From the NCBI GenBank assembly GCA_033964015.1, contig CM066914.1:22744234-22808233 (forward strand): DNA of 64,000 bases. The letters run 5' to 3'. This document shows positions 10,201-22,200 of this stretch, in pieces. A model generated the notes under the pieces. It saw nothing but the letters and a program-made list of their open reading frames with translations. It did not search any database and had not been told where the DNA came from. Each line of letters opens with the position of its first letter. The first letter of the stretch is position 1. Origin of the DNA: Scolanthus callimorphus. Its lineage: Eukaryota > Cnidaria > Anthozoa > Actiniaria > Edwardsiidae. The position numbers were made by a program, and so were the translations under genes.

Positions 10201-13200
10201 TTTAAAACCCAGATTCTGGGTTTCCGGTTTGATTGTTGTATAAAGTTCGTTACGTTTTTGACCTACCACGCATGCTCACAAATCGGATTCCCCCAGGGCC
10301 CTGAATCTTGCCGCTGGCCAAAAGATGACGGGCTCTGGGTACGAGGTTGCACAAGAATACGATAAATTTTCGTTTTTAAAAATCTACAGTCTGGAGAGCG
10401 TTTTCGAAAACCTCCGTTTTTGTGTCAGAAAACGCCGCATACGTGTGCACCATTCTCGTACCCAGAGCTCCCCGGCTCGTCTGCTCGCAGGGGAGGCTCT
10501 GGGAACATCCATTTGAGGGCCTTCGCTGATTGGCTGATTTTGAACGTTAGGGCATGCGCAGAAAAGTATCTCTCTCAGCGGTTCGAGGATTTTACGAACC
10601 TCTCCTGGAAAGAATTCCTCGAGAAAGTTTGGAAGTAGAATTATTCCTACAGAATCGGGATCCAGTCGGGATCGCATGAATTCAACACTGCAACAAATAA
10701 GAACAAGCAGGGTAAATTTTGCTTGCAGTCCCGCTATTTGTGACGATCGTCTGTAAATACAAGAGAAAATTTTGATCAATAATTGATTTACTAAAACCAG
10801 TAATGTGCATAGCTACAATACACGAGCGTCTTCAAATGATAATTTTTATCTCAAACACTCAAGACTAGTTGAAATCGAGTTTCTCATTTTCACGAACTGG
10901 CCCAGTTATCTGGAATTGTATACCCCAATATATACGGAAATTGAACAAACAAGAATTTAAACAACAATTGCATGTATTACTTAGGAACATATTAGAAACG
11001 GAGGATGATTATGCTTGTGTTACCGAAATTATACAAAAAATAATGTTTAATTATCCGTAAAACAAATTATATTAGAAACAGCAACAAAACAAACAACAAC
11101 AAAAAACATAAAAATATGTAAAGAGAGAAAAAAATATAAATACTATGTTGTAATGTATACATTATGTAAGTCACCCGCCTCGATGAGCCATAGTGCTACT
11201 TGCGGGTGACTTTCAACATAAGGGACCGTTCATTTTTTATCAGGGAGGGGGGGCTGGTGGAAATGAGGGGAGACCCTGTATTTTTTTGGGTGGCCCCCCT
11301 TTCATGTCCGTATTTTTTTAGGAGGCCCCCAAAATCCAATGTATTTTTTCTGGTGCCCCCCCCCCCCCCCCTTCCTTATAAATGCTTGCCCTGTAAGATA
11401 GACTCTTGCCTAAGTGATGCAGTCTCATGTTTTTCTTACTTCTGTCAAAGCTAAGGAACCGATCCCCCCTCAGAACTAAAAACGTTTTCGTGACACCCAC
11501 CTCAGGTCCCCCATTTGACCTAGTAGAAGACATTTTACATAAAGATGGGGTCACATAATCTTTGCGCGCGAAGCGCGCCCAACTTTTGATAACCGCATTT
11601 CATCAAGCCTCAGAAAAAGGGTAGATGGTTATGGTTATTATTCATGTGCTTGAAGCGCGGCCCAAATGACTAAGCGTTGAACTCACGCTTACCTAAGGTG
11701 TGTTCTTTCAAACATAGAGACTGCCCGGCAGGCCCACCAGTGCATATTATATGTTAAATTCTGCATGCGCGCGAATCGCGCCGAAATTTTTATTAAGTAT
11801 TGAGTGAAATTCGAAACATATAAGCGAGTTGAAACATGTAACAAACATATTGCATGCTGTAAAAAATACTAACTTTTCGTTTCTTCCCTGTTACGTGCTT
11901 GTATTTTTTTTGGGTGACCCCCCCTTTAGTGGCGTATTTTTTTGGGTGACCCCCCCCCCCCCCCCCCCTTTGAGGCCGTACTTTTTTGGGTGACCCCCCC
12001 CCCCCCCCCCCCCCCCCTCTCATTTCCACCAGCCCCCCTCCCTGATAAAAAATGAACGGTCCCTAAATTTATTTTATTATTGAATAAAATGGTGATGATA
12101 ATGATGATGACGATGACGATGATGAGAAAGGCGTCTACGCCTACCTCTCCGCTTCCGCCGCTAGCGAGCCTTTTTTCTGTAACTCGCTTTAGCTTCATTT
12201 ATCTTTTGTGAGGCTCCAAGTTGGTCATCGCGAGACAACGAACTCGACTGTAATTGCGTTGTATTTACAACTTTTATGTTTATGTTTGATTTTTCTAGAA
12301 TTACATTTATTCCACAGAATATCAACTTACTATTCAGGGTCTGTTTCTAGTTTTAGTTCCTCTAAGACATCCCCCAATTTGCTACCATCTATAAATCCAT
12401 TCTCTGAAACAAGATAAATGTGTTGCGTCAACAGTTTGGTATAACCAACAAACTCCTTTGTATTTCTTGTTTTTGGGTGGAATCATCAAAAAAGATCCAT
12501 TATCCAAGGGAACAATAGCGAAAGAAAAATGTGTTTTGCGCGCGCCGTGAATATTTTATTGATTTTTGAATATTTCCGATTGGCGATTTTTTTTTCGTTC
12601 AGTTATGCCCGCTGCATCTTGTGGGATGAACAATGGTTCCTGTGACGTACCAACAAGACATGAAAGAAGAACAAAGACCTGTATTTGTTCTTCTTTCTTT
12701 GTCTTGTTGTTACGTCACAGGAACCATTGTTCTGCAGAGATTCTCCCTCAAGATGCATCGCGCATAGCTGAACGAAAAAAAAACCGCCAATCGGATACAT
12801 TCAAAAATCAATAAAATATTCACGGCACGCGCAAAACACATTTTTCTTTAGCTACTTGGATAATGGATATTTTTGATGAAATGAGGTTATTTCAGATTTT
12901 GATTTACCAAATTCAATATTCTCTAAATCAGCCGATGGAAATGGTCTGAAATCATGAGGCTAACGAGTTGACTCACCTTGTTGATCAAATGTTTTAAACA
13001 CTCGTTTTGCTTCATCCACAGGCTGTTCTGAGCCTGTTAATGAGCGATCCTGGGAAAAAAGAACGGGAAATAAAATGGTCTATTCGAGCTATCAGCACAC
13101 ACGTCTTTCAGTTTAGCAGAAATTTTGACGTCGCACAATAACCAACAGGATGTAGCCCGTTCGTTCTTTACAAGACCTTGTTCACCAAATGTCCAAACGT

Positions 13201-15659
13201 TCCTCATTTACCGATATGCAGCGCGTGCATACGTTATAGCTAGAACAGTCCATTGGTTGGAGTAAATAAATATTTCTGAGTTGGTGTTAAAAATTGGTGT
13301 CAATTGGATCAAGAGTGATCAAGCTACATTTTGACTATGTAATCGATCTTACAACTAGTCAATTCCACCACTTAAACAAAGTTTATAACTTAGCTCTCCC
13401 CTCCTCTCTGCTCCCCTTCCCTAAACCCCAACAAGGATGTAGTTAGCCCTGGAGTTGACCCCATGGGGGAAACCAAAAATTACAAAGAGCACACAAACTG
13501 TATAAATACATACCTGTGAAAATAAAACTGTAAGGTGTGTTTCACTTCCAAGCACCCATATAGAGTAATGAGGACATTTAAGAAAGCTTCCGACCTGAGA
13601 AAAAAGATTTTCAGCTCAGTGCAATGATAATTGAATTAATAGCTAGTGGTGCTCAATCTTACCTCACAATATCTATGTGCTTCTAATAGTGTAAGATAAC
13701 CAACTTCAGATTGTAATGGTATACCCTTGAGCTCTGAAAATCACAACAGAGTAGACTTTCTCTGAGTTTACAGTTTCCTAGTGGTATGTGCAAAGTACTA
13801 GTAGCAAAACTGGTGTACAAATTACCTGATGTTAAAAATCAAGCAGATGTACTTTATTTTGTAACATGGTCATTTTGCTCCCCCATCCCTCCAAACAATA
13901 AAATAAATAAAAGTTTTGGCATCTGCTAGGCCCCTGGCCCAGCTGACAACTTGTCAAAAGAGTTAATTTTCAGGCTTGTAAACAATGACTCACGCTTCTA
14001 ACTTAATTAATGGAAGTGAATTAATTAAGCTTACCTAACCCAGAAACCTCTTTACTAAAATCCCATACATGTGACACAGCATGGCCAGTAATAAGTAGAT
14101 TTATTAATGTCTGGCTAGAAGGAAATAAGAAAATGGAACAAAATAATGAGCTCTCATCTGAGCAGCATTAATAATAATCAAATAGAACAGCTTTATATGG
14201 AACCTACCTCCCATGTCCAAACTGTTCATCCACAAATGGTTCCCCAGGATCTTCCATCTCAGATTTTATAGTGATTATACTCTAAAACACAACAACTAAA
14301 ATATTTTAAACCTTGCAAGATTTTGTAGATTATGAATTATTTGATATGCATTATTTAGCCAATGGGAAGAATGCATGGAATGTTCCTTTTAGTGCAAAAC
14401 AAAATGAAAAGGATGCATGAATTGGGAGCGTTGCGCATCCTAGTGGAGCACAGAAAGTGGGGCTATCAGATGTGAGGATTCAATTCAGCTCAAATCAATT
14501 TTATTTAACCTGAAAGTCAGTAAGTTTATAAGTAGAAAGATGGACATGTGAAAGATGGACACTGGACATGTGTGCGGCGAGCCCCTGTCATTGAACCAAG
14601 TTTCTATATATAAAGTATGAACCAGGGAAACACAGATATTTCAATAATATTTAAATGGAAATCAAAAACTCATCAAGGATGAAATAATGGATAATTATGG
14701 GCAGGAAATTCAAAGCAATTCTTATCTAGCCTCCTTATGACAGAGACCATTGAAGGCCATTGAAATTACAAAGGATCCAACAAGAGGTAGGGTTCCAAGA
14801 AGCCCTTCTTTCAAGATAAAGTTTGTCATTGCCAGAGGAAAGACTGAAAAAAAAAATGCTGCTACAAACTCCTTGACAACAAGAAAAACTCTGGACATGA
14901 ACTGCAGTGGACTGCACTATTGTCAGTAGCATATTCTAGATCCCAGAAAAAATTGTGAGAATAGTATGCAAAGCAGAGAACTCACCCTTGTTAATATTAG
15001 AGAATATAAGAAAAGCAAGACCCCAAAATGGCCTTGAAATATATGTATATTTTTTGCAAGTATTCTTTTAAGGGACTCCATATTATCACATCTTATCTGC
15101 CTAAGAGAAAACAATAGTATAAAATTATAAATAATATCCAATAAAAGATTTAGACTCCAGCATCATGTCTATGTCTATGCAGCAAAACAAAGGAAGTCCA
15201 AGGCTTGGCCCCCCAGACAAAAATTTCTAGCTACGGCATTGCTATGTCTTCATCTTTTAGGGGTTAATATCAGCATTTTAATCAAAAATGGAAATTTCTT
15301 GATGGGTATCATTTAGGGTAAAATATTATTTGAGCCACACCCCTTTTGGAATCTTTTAGGGGTGAAACGGAAAACTCTCGACCAAAAAATATGGGAGTCC
15401 CCCCTGTCAGGAAATCCTAGAGGTGTGGGATCACATCATAACTCCTTTTATGCGATGTCATTGTATTGTTTTTCTGGAACCCCATAATACTAAATTTCTT
15501 TGGCATCATAGTGCAGTCCCAAATGTTTTTAGTATTTATGCCACTATACATACCTGATAGAATCATGTAGCTCACTACTTGTTAAGGTTGAGAGATGTTG
15601 TTCACATACTGATAAATGGTATTCCAGCTCAGATGAACCTATTACAGGATAATCAAAAG

Positions 15660-15737
<78 letters not shown>

Positions 15738-18700
15738 TGATCAATAAAACAATTGAGTGGGTGCTCAATCTATCTATCAACTAACCAATTCATTAAATCA
15801 AGCAATCAGTCAGTTAGTCTATGAATACTACCATTTGTCCATCAATGAAGTGTGACGATTTTTTCACGAAGGTTTGCGTTTACATTTTTCAAACGTGCAC
15901 GTTTTGTAGAAAAATAGGCACATTTCTCGCTCTCTGATTGGCTGAAAGTAACGGTCAAAACTGCAGCCAATCAGCGAGCGAGAAACATGACAAATTCTCG
16001 ACAAAACGTGCAAGTTTGAAACATAAATGCCAAAAAATCGTTACACTTCATGTACGCAAATGGTAGTTGTAATGCATTTCTTCATTTGTTCTTTTGCTAA
16101 GTCCTTCACTCAGTTGTTCTCTGGAGTTTATAATATGCAGACCCACATAATAACTTCATGGTTGTTTATTCAGTTGACCATTCAGTCTTTTTGCTACGTT
16201 TTTCATAATTCTGCGAACTCCCATTTTACATTTCCAAATGTCTTGGCTTCCGTCCATCAAACCCTTTAAGACAGGCGCATGGATTTTCTCTAAGTTTTGT
16301 TTACATTTTAAGGTTGAAAATTTGGTTTTGAAGCCCAGAGCAAGTCCTTGTTAGTATCAGAAAACCTCTCAAAGCCTGCGTGAAATTATCCGGAGCTGTT
16401 CACTTGTTTGGTTGACAGAAGCCAAACCACAGTTTGTTAGTTGGCGTAGAGTTTTCAGAATTATGAAAATGGCAGTAACTACATTTTCAATAATATTAAA
16501 AATGGTACCAACCACCTACTTAGGTTTTCTTGAGAGTTGTCCTGTCTGGCAGTATCACCTCCTCCTGATGCTGGTATACAAGGAGAGTGATCCTTCAATA
16601 AAACTAAAATTGTTTTCTCTTCACTGGAAACCATCTTCAACATTTGACACAATGTATCTATGAGCATGTCTCTAGCTTGAATATCTAGAAAGGATATCAA
16701 ACACGTACAGTGTTTACTGAATCGAATTTAACATATTAGACTTTGGGAGGCAGGGCATTTAGAATTACTGTTTTGCATGACAACATACAGACCTGTGATC
16801 TGTCTCCAGTTTTCAGTTACATTTTTTTCTTCCTCAGAAAAGAGCATATTTTTAATGAAGTGAGCCTAAAGTACATAAAAATAAGAAGCATACAATGAGA
16901 AGTAAAAAATGACACTCATATACTTTATTCATGTATTCATAGCATTTTACAGTTGGGATATCCTCGTTTTCTAGACCCTTCTGGAAAACAAAAACCTAAA
17001 TCCACATTGGAAGAGAATACTAGATATTTCCCACAAATCTTTTGTTATCACGTTAATAGAATGTCATGGGGACATTATGGTGATATTGTAGACGACTGAA
17101 GAATCAGTTGTTTCAAAATGTGTAATTCCAGAATATGCCCACATATCCCCATGACAGAGGGAACTGGAAATTTGAAAACATCAATAACAATGGATGACAT
17201 CAGGCATGAAAAGCACTAAATCTAGAATGTTCATTGAGATTTGCAAATTAGACAAAGCACAGGGAAGACTCCCATATTGGGCAATTCCAGAAAATATATG
17301 TACCCCCACAACAGGTGGTACTAGTTTTAACCCCCCATGCATCCAGAATTTCCAAAATGGCATACCCCCATGCATAATAGATTTCCTGACAGTTTAAACC
17401 TAAGCCTCCAGCTTAAAAACCCATGGAAGCATAATTCCGAGCTTAAAACCCCCCTCCCATTCAGAATTTCCGAATGCCACATGGGGTACACATATTTTCT
17501 GGAATTGCCCATTTTTTGGTCGGAGATGATCGTTACCCCTAAAAGATAACAATCTATGTTAATTTTTTTTGCAGATCAAGGCCATCCCCTAAAAGAGACC
17601 AAAACCTGTGATTTTAACCTCCAGAAGATACAACTATTATCCCTGACCAAAAAATCTGGTTCCCCCCCCCTCCCCCTGGAGACAAAGTTACATGACTACT
17701 AATATAAAAATATCTGTCTGTCTGTCTGACTACCTGCACAGCAGCAATAACAGCACATGGGCCTCCCTGTTCTTGGACTAATGCACTTGCTTCATCAGGA
17801 CTGAATGTGAGCCCTAAACAATGAAATAACTTGTAACAGTCATCAAGAAGAGACACTTTATGTCAAAGCAGGGACATCTAATTTTGCCAGGAGGGTTAAT
17901 ATCATGTTTTCCGACTCTCATGAAAAAAATCTCAAGCATGGAAAGGCATGCCATTGTTGTTCATCATCAGGGCTTGTGACTCTGTTGTAGATAAGAGAGA
18001 CAGGGATCTGCTAAAATGTAAGAATCTTCCATCAAAAAAAGTCAATAGGTATGAAAACACTTGAGGAATATGATATAGATATTGTACTTCTCACATTTAA
18101 ATATTTGATATTTTGTCATGATTTTGTCATTTGGAGATTTTAGAAGTCCTGGGATCATTCTCGAATACAGAGCACCCGAGGTCCTCAAATGGATGTCCCC
18201 ATAGCCTTCCCTGCGAGCAGGCAAGCCTAGGAGCTCTATGTCCCATAGCTGTCAACTCACCCGCATTCAAGATTTTGAAGCCTGTCACCCGCATAATGAT
18301 TGCAAAAATTTTAATACATTTACTGTCGCTAGACTTTTTCATACATTTTCTGTATTTACCAGCCATGTGAGAGAGAATCTCAAAGTTTTTGACGAAGTTG
18401 GGTTGACAGTTATGATGTCCTGGGATTTTTTTATAGACCGTTCCTGTCATGTCAAAGTGATACACCAGCAAATGACAAATGAAAATTTCACTCGAATGAA
18501 TAAAACAGAGCATATAATTGTACTAGCTGTGCGTATAACCCATGCAATTAAAAAGTAGATTTGATTTCTTTGCCTTCCTAGTTCCTTGCTTTCACTTTGT
18601 TCTTCTCACAAACCAGCAAGAAAGTTGAAAGTGATTAAACAGAAAGCCTCACAGAAACCGGGCATGTTGTTTCACAAAGCGGAACATGAACAAGCATACC

Positions 18701-18814
18701 TTGGCACCATCTCTGAAACACATCCTCCTTCACACTATTTCCCCATATGAGGTCTGAAATCTCCTCAAAACTTTCCGCAAAAGTTGACACATTTTCCTTT
18801 GAACCGTCCGCCAT
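7259..18814 (-). CDS. MINDY3: MINDY-3 / FAM188A Lys48-type deubiquitinase, 15 exons, complete
   Basis: MINDY-family cysteine proteases trim Lys48-linked ubiquitin chains. Exons (transcript order): 18700-18814, 17734-17813, 16793-16865, 16520-16684, 15554-15638, 14986-15100, 14208-14281, 14035-14114, 13663-13733, 13514-13594, 12977-13049, 12331-12403, 10600-10687, 9745-9831, 7259-7402. All have GT-AG ends and compatible phases, giving 467 residues plus stop (human about 445). The start ATG opens MADGSKENV. The catalytic cysteine motif is in exon 2 (EQGGPCAVIAAVQ) and the catalytic histidine region in exon 8 (LLITGHAVSHVWDF). Other family blocks are FGVLLFLYSLILTR, WVLGSETHLTVLF, the EF-hand-like NGFIDGSKLGDVLEELKL, DSVGIILLPNFLEEFFPG, FTVYHYNG, and the C terminus CLKTKWPGITVDW...PPSLN. 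Introns are loaded with MITEs, and a MITE ends 8 bp after the stop. The gene is head-to-head with SLC25A1. Confidence 0.95.
7488..7910. mobile_element. Nested MITE cluster between MINDY3's last two exons, including inverted family I copy
   Basis: AACAATTATTCCTCGAGCCC type fold-back pieces at 7488-7567 and 7853-7890 bracket a family I copy (about 7640-7850) that is inverted relative to 7065-7250. Arms of the two family I copies could pair over about 170 bp. Confidence 0.65.
8003..8780. mobile_element. Large fold-back element with palindromes nested inside
   Basis: Outer ends ATAGGCCTTTATCACGCAAT and ATTGCGTGATAAAGGCCTAT, with mirrored sequence continuing inward for over 100 bp. Inside are separate palindromes: 8146-8280 (GCGGAGATACGAATTTTATC and its mirror), 8285-8475 (around TTATATAAACACCAATGAAA-type arms and TTCACATGTGAA/TTCACGTGTGAA), and 8510-8610 (centre GGGCATCGATGCCC). 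Confidence 0.75.
9113..9494. mobile_element. 382-bp Mutator-like element K, copy in MINDY3 intron
   Basis: Ends GACAGAGCGGAAATGACC and GGTCATTTCCGCTCTGTA are inverted. Flanks are ACCGTGGAC at 9104-9112 and 9495-9503, a 9-bp target duplication. The sister copy at 29332-29713 has the same length in the opposite orientation. Confidence 0.88.
9875..10450. mobile_element. Truncated CCCCGTCCACACGTA element with a nested 9-bp-TSD MITE
   Basis: The left end GACCCCGTCCACACGTAACC at 9877 and right-hand remnant CGCATACGTGTGCAC near 10436 suggest an older fold-back element, with repeated AAAACCTCCGTTTT segments. It is cut at 10451 by a family B fragment and carries a nested element at 10130-10349. Confidence 0.55.
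10130..10349. mobile_element. 220-bp Mutator-like MITE with 9-bp target duplication
   Basis: Ends CAATCTCGTACCCAGAGCCC and its mirror GGGCTCTGGGTACGAGGTTG. Flanks CACAAGAAT at 10121-10129 and 10350-10358. The TCGTACCCAGAGC motif is shared with family B, so the two are probably related. Confidence 0.85.
10451..10588. mobile_element. Family B MITE fragment next to a MINDY3 splice donor
   Basis: Starts CATTCTCGTACCCAGAGCTC and matches the left two-thirds of family B; the right terminus is missing. It stops about 10 bp from the donor of the MINDY3 exon 10600-10687. Confidence 0.7.
10815..11220 (+). mobile_element. 5'-truncated LINE, reverse-transcriptase C terminus and 3' end
   Basis: The frame at 10869-11060 reads SSFSFSRTGPVIWNCIPQYI..., the SF.R.G..IWN.IP block of L2/CR1-like retrotransposon ORF2 ends. 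A preceding YNTRASSNDNFYLKHSRL is in another frame, so the copy is dead. A 3' hairpin (GTCACCCGC ... GCGGGTGAC, 11170-11210) closes the element. Confidence 0.75.
11222..12063. mobile_element. 842-bp Harbinger-like element with TAA duplications
   Basis: Inverted ends GGGACCGTTCATTTTTTATC and mirror; TAA at 11219-11221 and 12064-12066. Contains long C runs and TTTTTTTGGGTGACCCCCC units. Interior similar to the element at 49137-49758. No transposase. Confidence 0.82.
12483..12881. mobile_element. 400-bp near-perfect palindrome in MINDY3 intron
   Basis: Arms run from TCATCAAAAAAGATCCATTA to its mirror and meet around 12675 (AAGAAGAACAAAGACC/TTTGTTCTTCTTTCTTTG). Sits between MINDY3 exons 12977-13049 and 12331-12403; its transcript would form a long hairpin. 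Confidence 0.8.
15658..15745. repeat. (AATC)n microsatellite
   Basis: About 20 tandem copies of AATC with few interruptions, in a MINDY3 intron just upstream (transcript sense) of the 15554-15638 exon. Confidence 0.95.
15846..16050. mobile_element. 205-bp MITE, TGAAGTGT ends
   Basis: TGAAGTGTGACGATTTTTTC faces AAAAAATCGTTACACTTCA. Inner mirrored blocks CGTGCACGTTTTGT and CTCGCTCTCTGATTGGCTG are also visible. Confidence 0.8.
16080..16478. mobile_element. Diverged relative of the 27741-28030 MITE
   Basis: CATAATTCTGCGAACTCCCA, CTTGGCTTCCGTCCATCAAA and mirrored blocks at 16400-16470 resemble the 27.7-kb element, but ends are decayed. Confidence 0.45.
17278..17521. mobile_element. MITE family EE (TGGGCAATTCCAGAAAATA ends)
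   Basis: Ends TTGGGCAATTCCAGAAAATA and TATTTTCTGGAATTGCCCA. The interior is rich in CCCCCCATGCAT and AGAATTTCC blocks. A second copy is at 32257-32506 and a half copy begins at 59452. Confidence 0.8.
18159..18240. mobile_element. Family B MITE fragment
   Basis: CATTCTCGAATACAGAGCAC then AAATGGATGTCCCCATAGCC and CCCTGCGAGCAGGCAAGCC match decayed pieces of family B. Confidence 0.5.
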
Positions 18815-19273
18815 TTTGAAAACACCATGATGACTTGCGCGCCTAGTTCGGAGCATTTGTCCACAGGCAACCCGTGTCGTAAACTCTAAAAAAATTCTCG
18901 CTCGTAGCTTTTGGTGTCCAGAAAAGTGTACCGGCCTTTCATTTTTTCGGCTAAATATTCATATTTCAAGTATTTCTTATTTAAAATAAAATAATAAAGA
19001 AAAGCACGCGTTTTTGGTATCGAAATATAAAAAAGGATCATAAAGGATCATAAATCACGTGATATTTTTCAACCAACCAACGCTCGCCTTTGAAAAAGGT
19101 AGTAGCAACAACACTCCACCAGACCAGCGTTTTATGGACTGTTGTTGGTGGAGAAGACACGGATGATCTCCAGGATATCGACCTTCGTACGGTAAAACAC
19201 AGTTGTAGACTTTCTTTTTATTGTCAGTATGTCCTCTATAGAACCTTTATACAGCCGAGGATCCCTGGTAGCC
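18815..19273. promoter_or_regulatory. Shared upstream region of MINDY3 and SLC25A1
   Basis: About 460 bp separates the two divergent start codons. It contains a palindromic E-box TCACGTGA at about 19053-19060, a site bound by USF/TFE-type bHLH factors in animals, and an AT-rich centre. A bidirectional promoter is inference from geometry; no TATA element is convincingly placed for either gene. Confidence 0.5.
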
Positions 19274-22200
19274 ATGCCAGACCCTGTTACTTTCTACCGA
19301 AGAAGAATTTGCGCTTCGCCTGCGGGGGTGGCAGTGGAAAGCGACATCCACTCAAAGCTATCTTAGCCGGTAGGTTGTAGTCGTTGTATGTTGTCGATGA
19401 TCGCTAGACAAGTCATAATGTATTGAGTAAAGAGTAAAGAGCTGCTGTGAGAAAATCGCAAAGCTCTATCGCTTGGATATTTTGCGCTGCTAAGGGGTAC
19501 TATAAAGGGTAAGGTTTAAAGTTTGTTATGGCTTTGTTCTGCTCGAGTTGTCGAAGACGTGATCGCATATGTGATGCTCTCTTCCAGAACTTCGTCAAAA
19601 GGACTGATCAACTTTCTCGCAAAAATACACTCGTGGTTTATAAATTATAAACGATAATTATTATCGTGCCAGATGAAATCTTGTAGTTTGCCATACAACA
19701 TTCGATCACACGTCAATTTGCTTGTTAGGGGGTACAAAGGTCGGAAAATCATAAACTTAAAATATCTGACTTCCTCCGTTTCGAAAGCAATGAGACGATT
19801 TGCCTATGCTATGAGCAATGCATTTCCTGAATTCCTAAATATTACTGTAATATATCGCAAAACTAACTCTAAAGTTTGATAAGGAGAAACACTGCGCTAG
19901 AGATTTTCAAAGTAAGCTTATACTTATAGCTTCTTAATTCGATTTTAAAGATTATCACATGAAGTCACGTATAAATTTATACTTTAAAAGCTAGTGAAAA
20001 TGAATCACATTTACTATTTTGTTGAGAAAATCTTACAAAATCTTTTAAACAGATTGAGAAACGTAAGTATAATACGCTTGCTGCGTTTCGTCTTTCAATC
20101 TCGATGTGTCGCAAATACTTTTAAGGTCTACGTGGCAAGGTTTTCAGCGTTGAAATTGCTTCTTTATTATTCGACATTTACGAAAATCAATTCAGAGAAG
20201 AAAGAAAGGCCACCAAATTGAGTTAATTTTGTATTTTCATTTAGCCTAGTTTGTTTTAGTGGATTTCAGCCGTACAAGTACGAGTTCGAAAACACAATTG
20301 AAGATTCTACCTGGGGGTGTGTTTGGGGGTGTGAGTTTGATTACATCATAATTCAGCCAGGTAGTATCTTTCATGTTCTGAAAACTGACAACCTGGACAA
20401 ATGTCACATACCTTTTTACAATATGTGATTCCAGATTATCCATATCCCTTACACAGAAGGGAGTTGAGATATGACCCCCCATCCCTCTGGAATTTCCTGT
20501 GTAAAATACAGTGATTGTATGGTAAATAAAAATCATTTACCTCTACACTCCTCTGGAATTTCCAAGTCCCTTCCAATGGGGGAGGTATGTATTTATTCTG
20601 GAATCGCATAATGTACAAGGAATTAAATAAAGAAACTGTGTCAGATTGAAGACACAAATGTAACAATAAGAATAGATCAAATAAAAGCAGAGAGCTTGCA
20701 AACTCATGAGTATACACAGGGTATGTCGAGTAACATGAACATATGATTCCACTCACCTTGCTTCCTAAAACACTTGCCAGTTTACAAAAAGCTCCCATTT
20801 AAAGGGACATGTGACAACAGGCAGGCAATCATGGATTTGTTTGGAGTGCTTGTTTTGGGAGTGAGGAGAATAATTATCAAGGGATTGGGGAGGGGAAATG
20901 ACAAAAGCCTGCATCTGCATTATTCTATTTTGCCCAGAATCTTTCATAATTAGACATTATTACTAGAAATAATCTAAGATTAAAAAGTGCATTTCCCTGA
21001 ACTGTTAAAAATTGTGATGCTAATTTGTTTGTCAAAATATCCCAATGTGTGGCCACATTTGTCACTGAAAGCATTCCACCTCTCAAGTTGTGAGAACATT
21101 TTTCAGAATGTCCTACATTAAAATAGCAAACACAGGCTCCCCAGGATCATTGAGCGAACTCCAGAGTTGATAGTTTGCAGTTTTCTTGTGTCACTGTGTG
21201 AAGTTTGACTGAGTTCGATGAGCGCTAAATTGAAAGTACCTATGAAAAATAAAAAAATTGAAAAACGCCCTTATCTAGTCCTTTAGTACCTAAATAAACC
21301 ACTACTAGCATTTATTTGGTCAGAAATACACCTTTAAGCGAGTTTTAGCCAATTTATTGTCACCTCTTACTCTTACTATATGTTCTGGAAGGCTGCAAAC
21401 TGCAAAATTCCGAACACTCGGCGATCCAAAACTATCCCGCGATTTTTTCCCTAAAATCATGGTCGCTTGCTCAAACAAACCTCACAGAATTAAAGTACAG
21501 CTATTAAGCTATCTTGTTTACCTTTTTCGTGGATAACAACCCTCTCTGAATGATATAAACAGGGCATCTGGGGAAGTGCGGCAGTGCGATTCCGCACTTT
21601 TGCCCAAAAATCGCACTTTTCCGCACTTTCACACTTTCTTCGCACTTTTCCGCACTTTTTAAGAAAATTACAAAAAATTGTGTGGAAAAATCCTTCTAAA
21701 CACGGTAATTTCAAAGATTTGCAGGTTAATACCTAGTTTATTATGTTGATGCTGAAGTATTAAGCGCAAAAACCTTGAAAACTTCACCATTTCTTCCGAT
21801 ACGATCGCCACCGAATGCAAAAAAATACCAGACGTTCCACAGCAGACCGTTTGAGCGTAAGTACGAGAAACCATCAATTAGAAGATCTGTAATGGGGAGT
21901 TTGCAGGTGTTGCGTGACATTTTCAATTTTGATCTTAGCAAAATAAAAATACCATATTTGAAAAGAGATCACTCAAATATGTGAAATCCTAAAATTTTAG
22001 GTGGTTTCGATAAATAGCACAGAAGTTTTGAGCGTCAGAAGTTGGTTGTTTTCCTATAGGTTTAATACACAACATTAAACGTATAGAGAAACAGCCTACT
22101 TCGGGCGCCAATAACTTTGCTAGTATTTACCCAAATTAACTCAAATTTTCGGCTTTTTCTAATTTCGGCAAGCTATTTTCAAATATGGTACTTTCATTTT

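Noticed and set aside
9904..10365. 153-codon open frame
   Set aside because: It reads through two transposable elements and their target duplications and shows no domain.
12841..12945. Candidate MINDY3 exon reading PFPSADLENIEFGKSKSEI
   Set aside because: The acceptor phase does not match the preceding donor, and the true next exon with the conserved NGFIDGSKLGDVL block was found at 12331-12403.
15658..15745. CRISPR-like array
   Set aside because: It is a simple AATC microsatellite; there are no spacers and the genome is eukaryotic.
19090..19273. Upstream extension of the SLC25A1 frame (KKVVATTLHQTS...)
   Set aside because: It begins with TTG, has no ATG and no similarity to carrier N termini; the ATG at 19274 with one missing base explains the data better.
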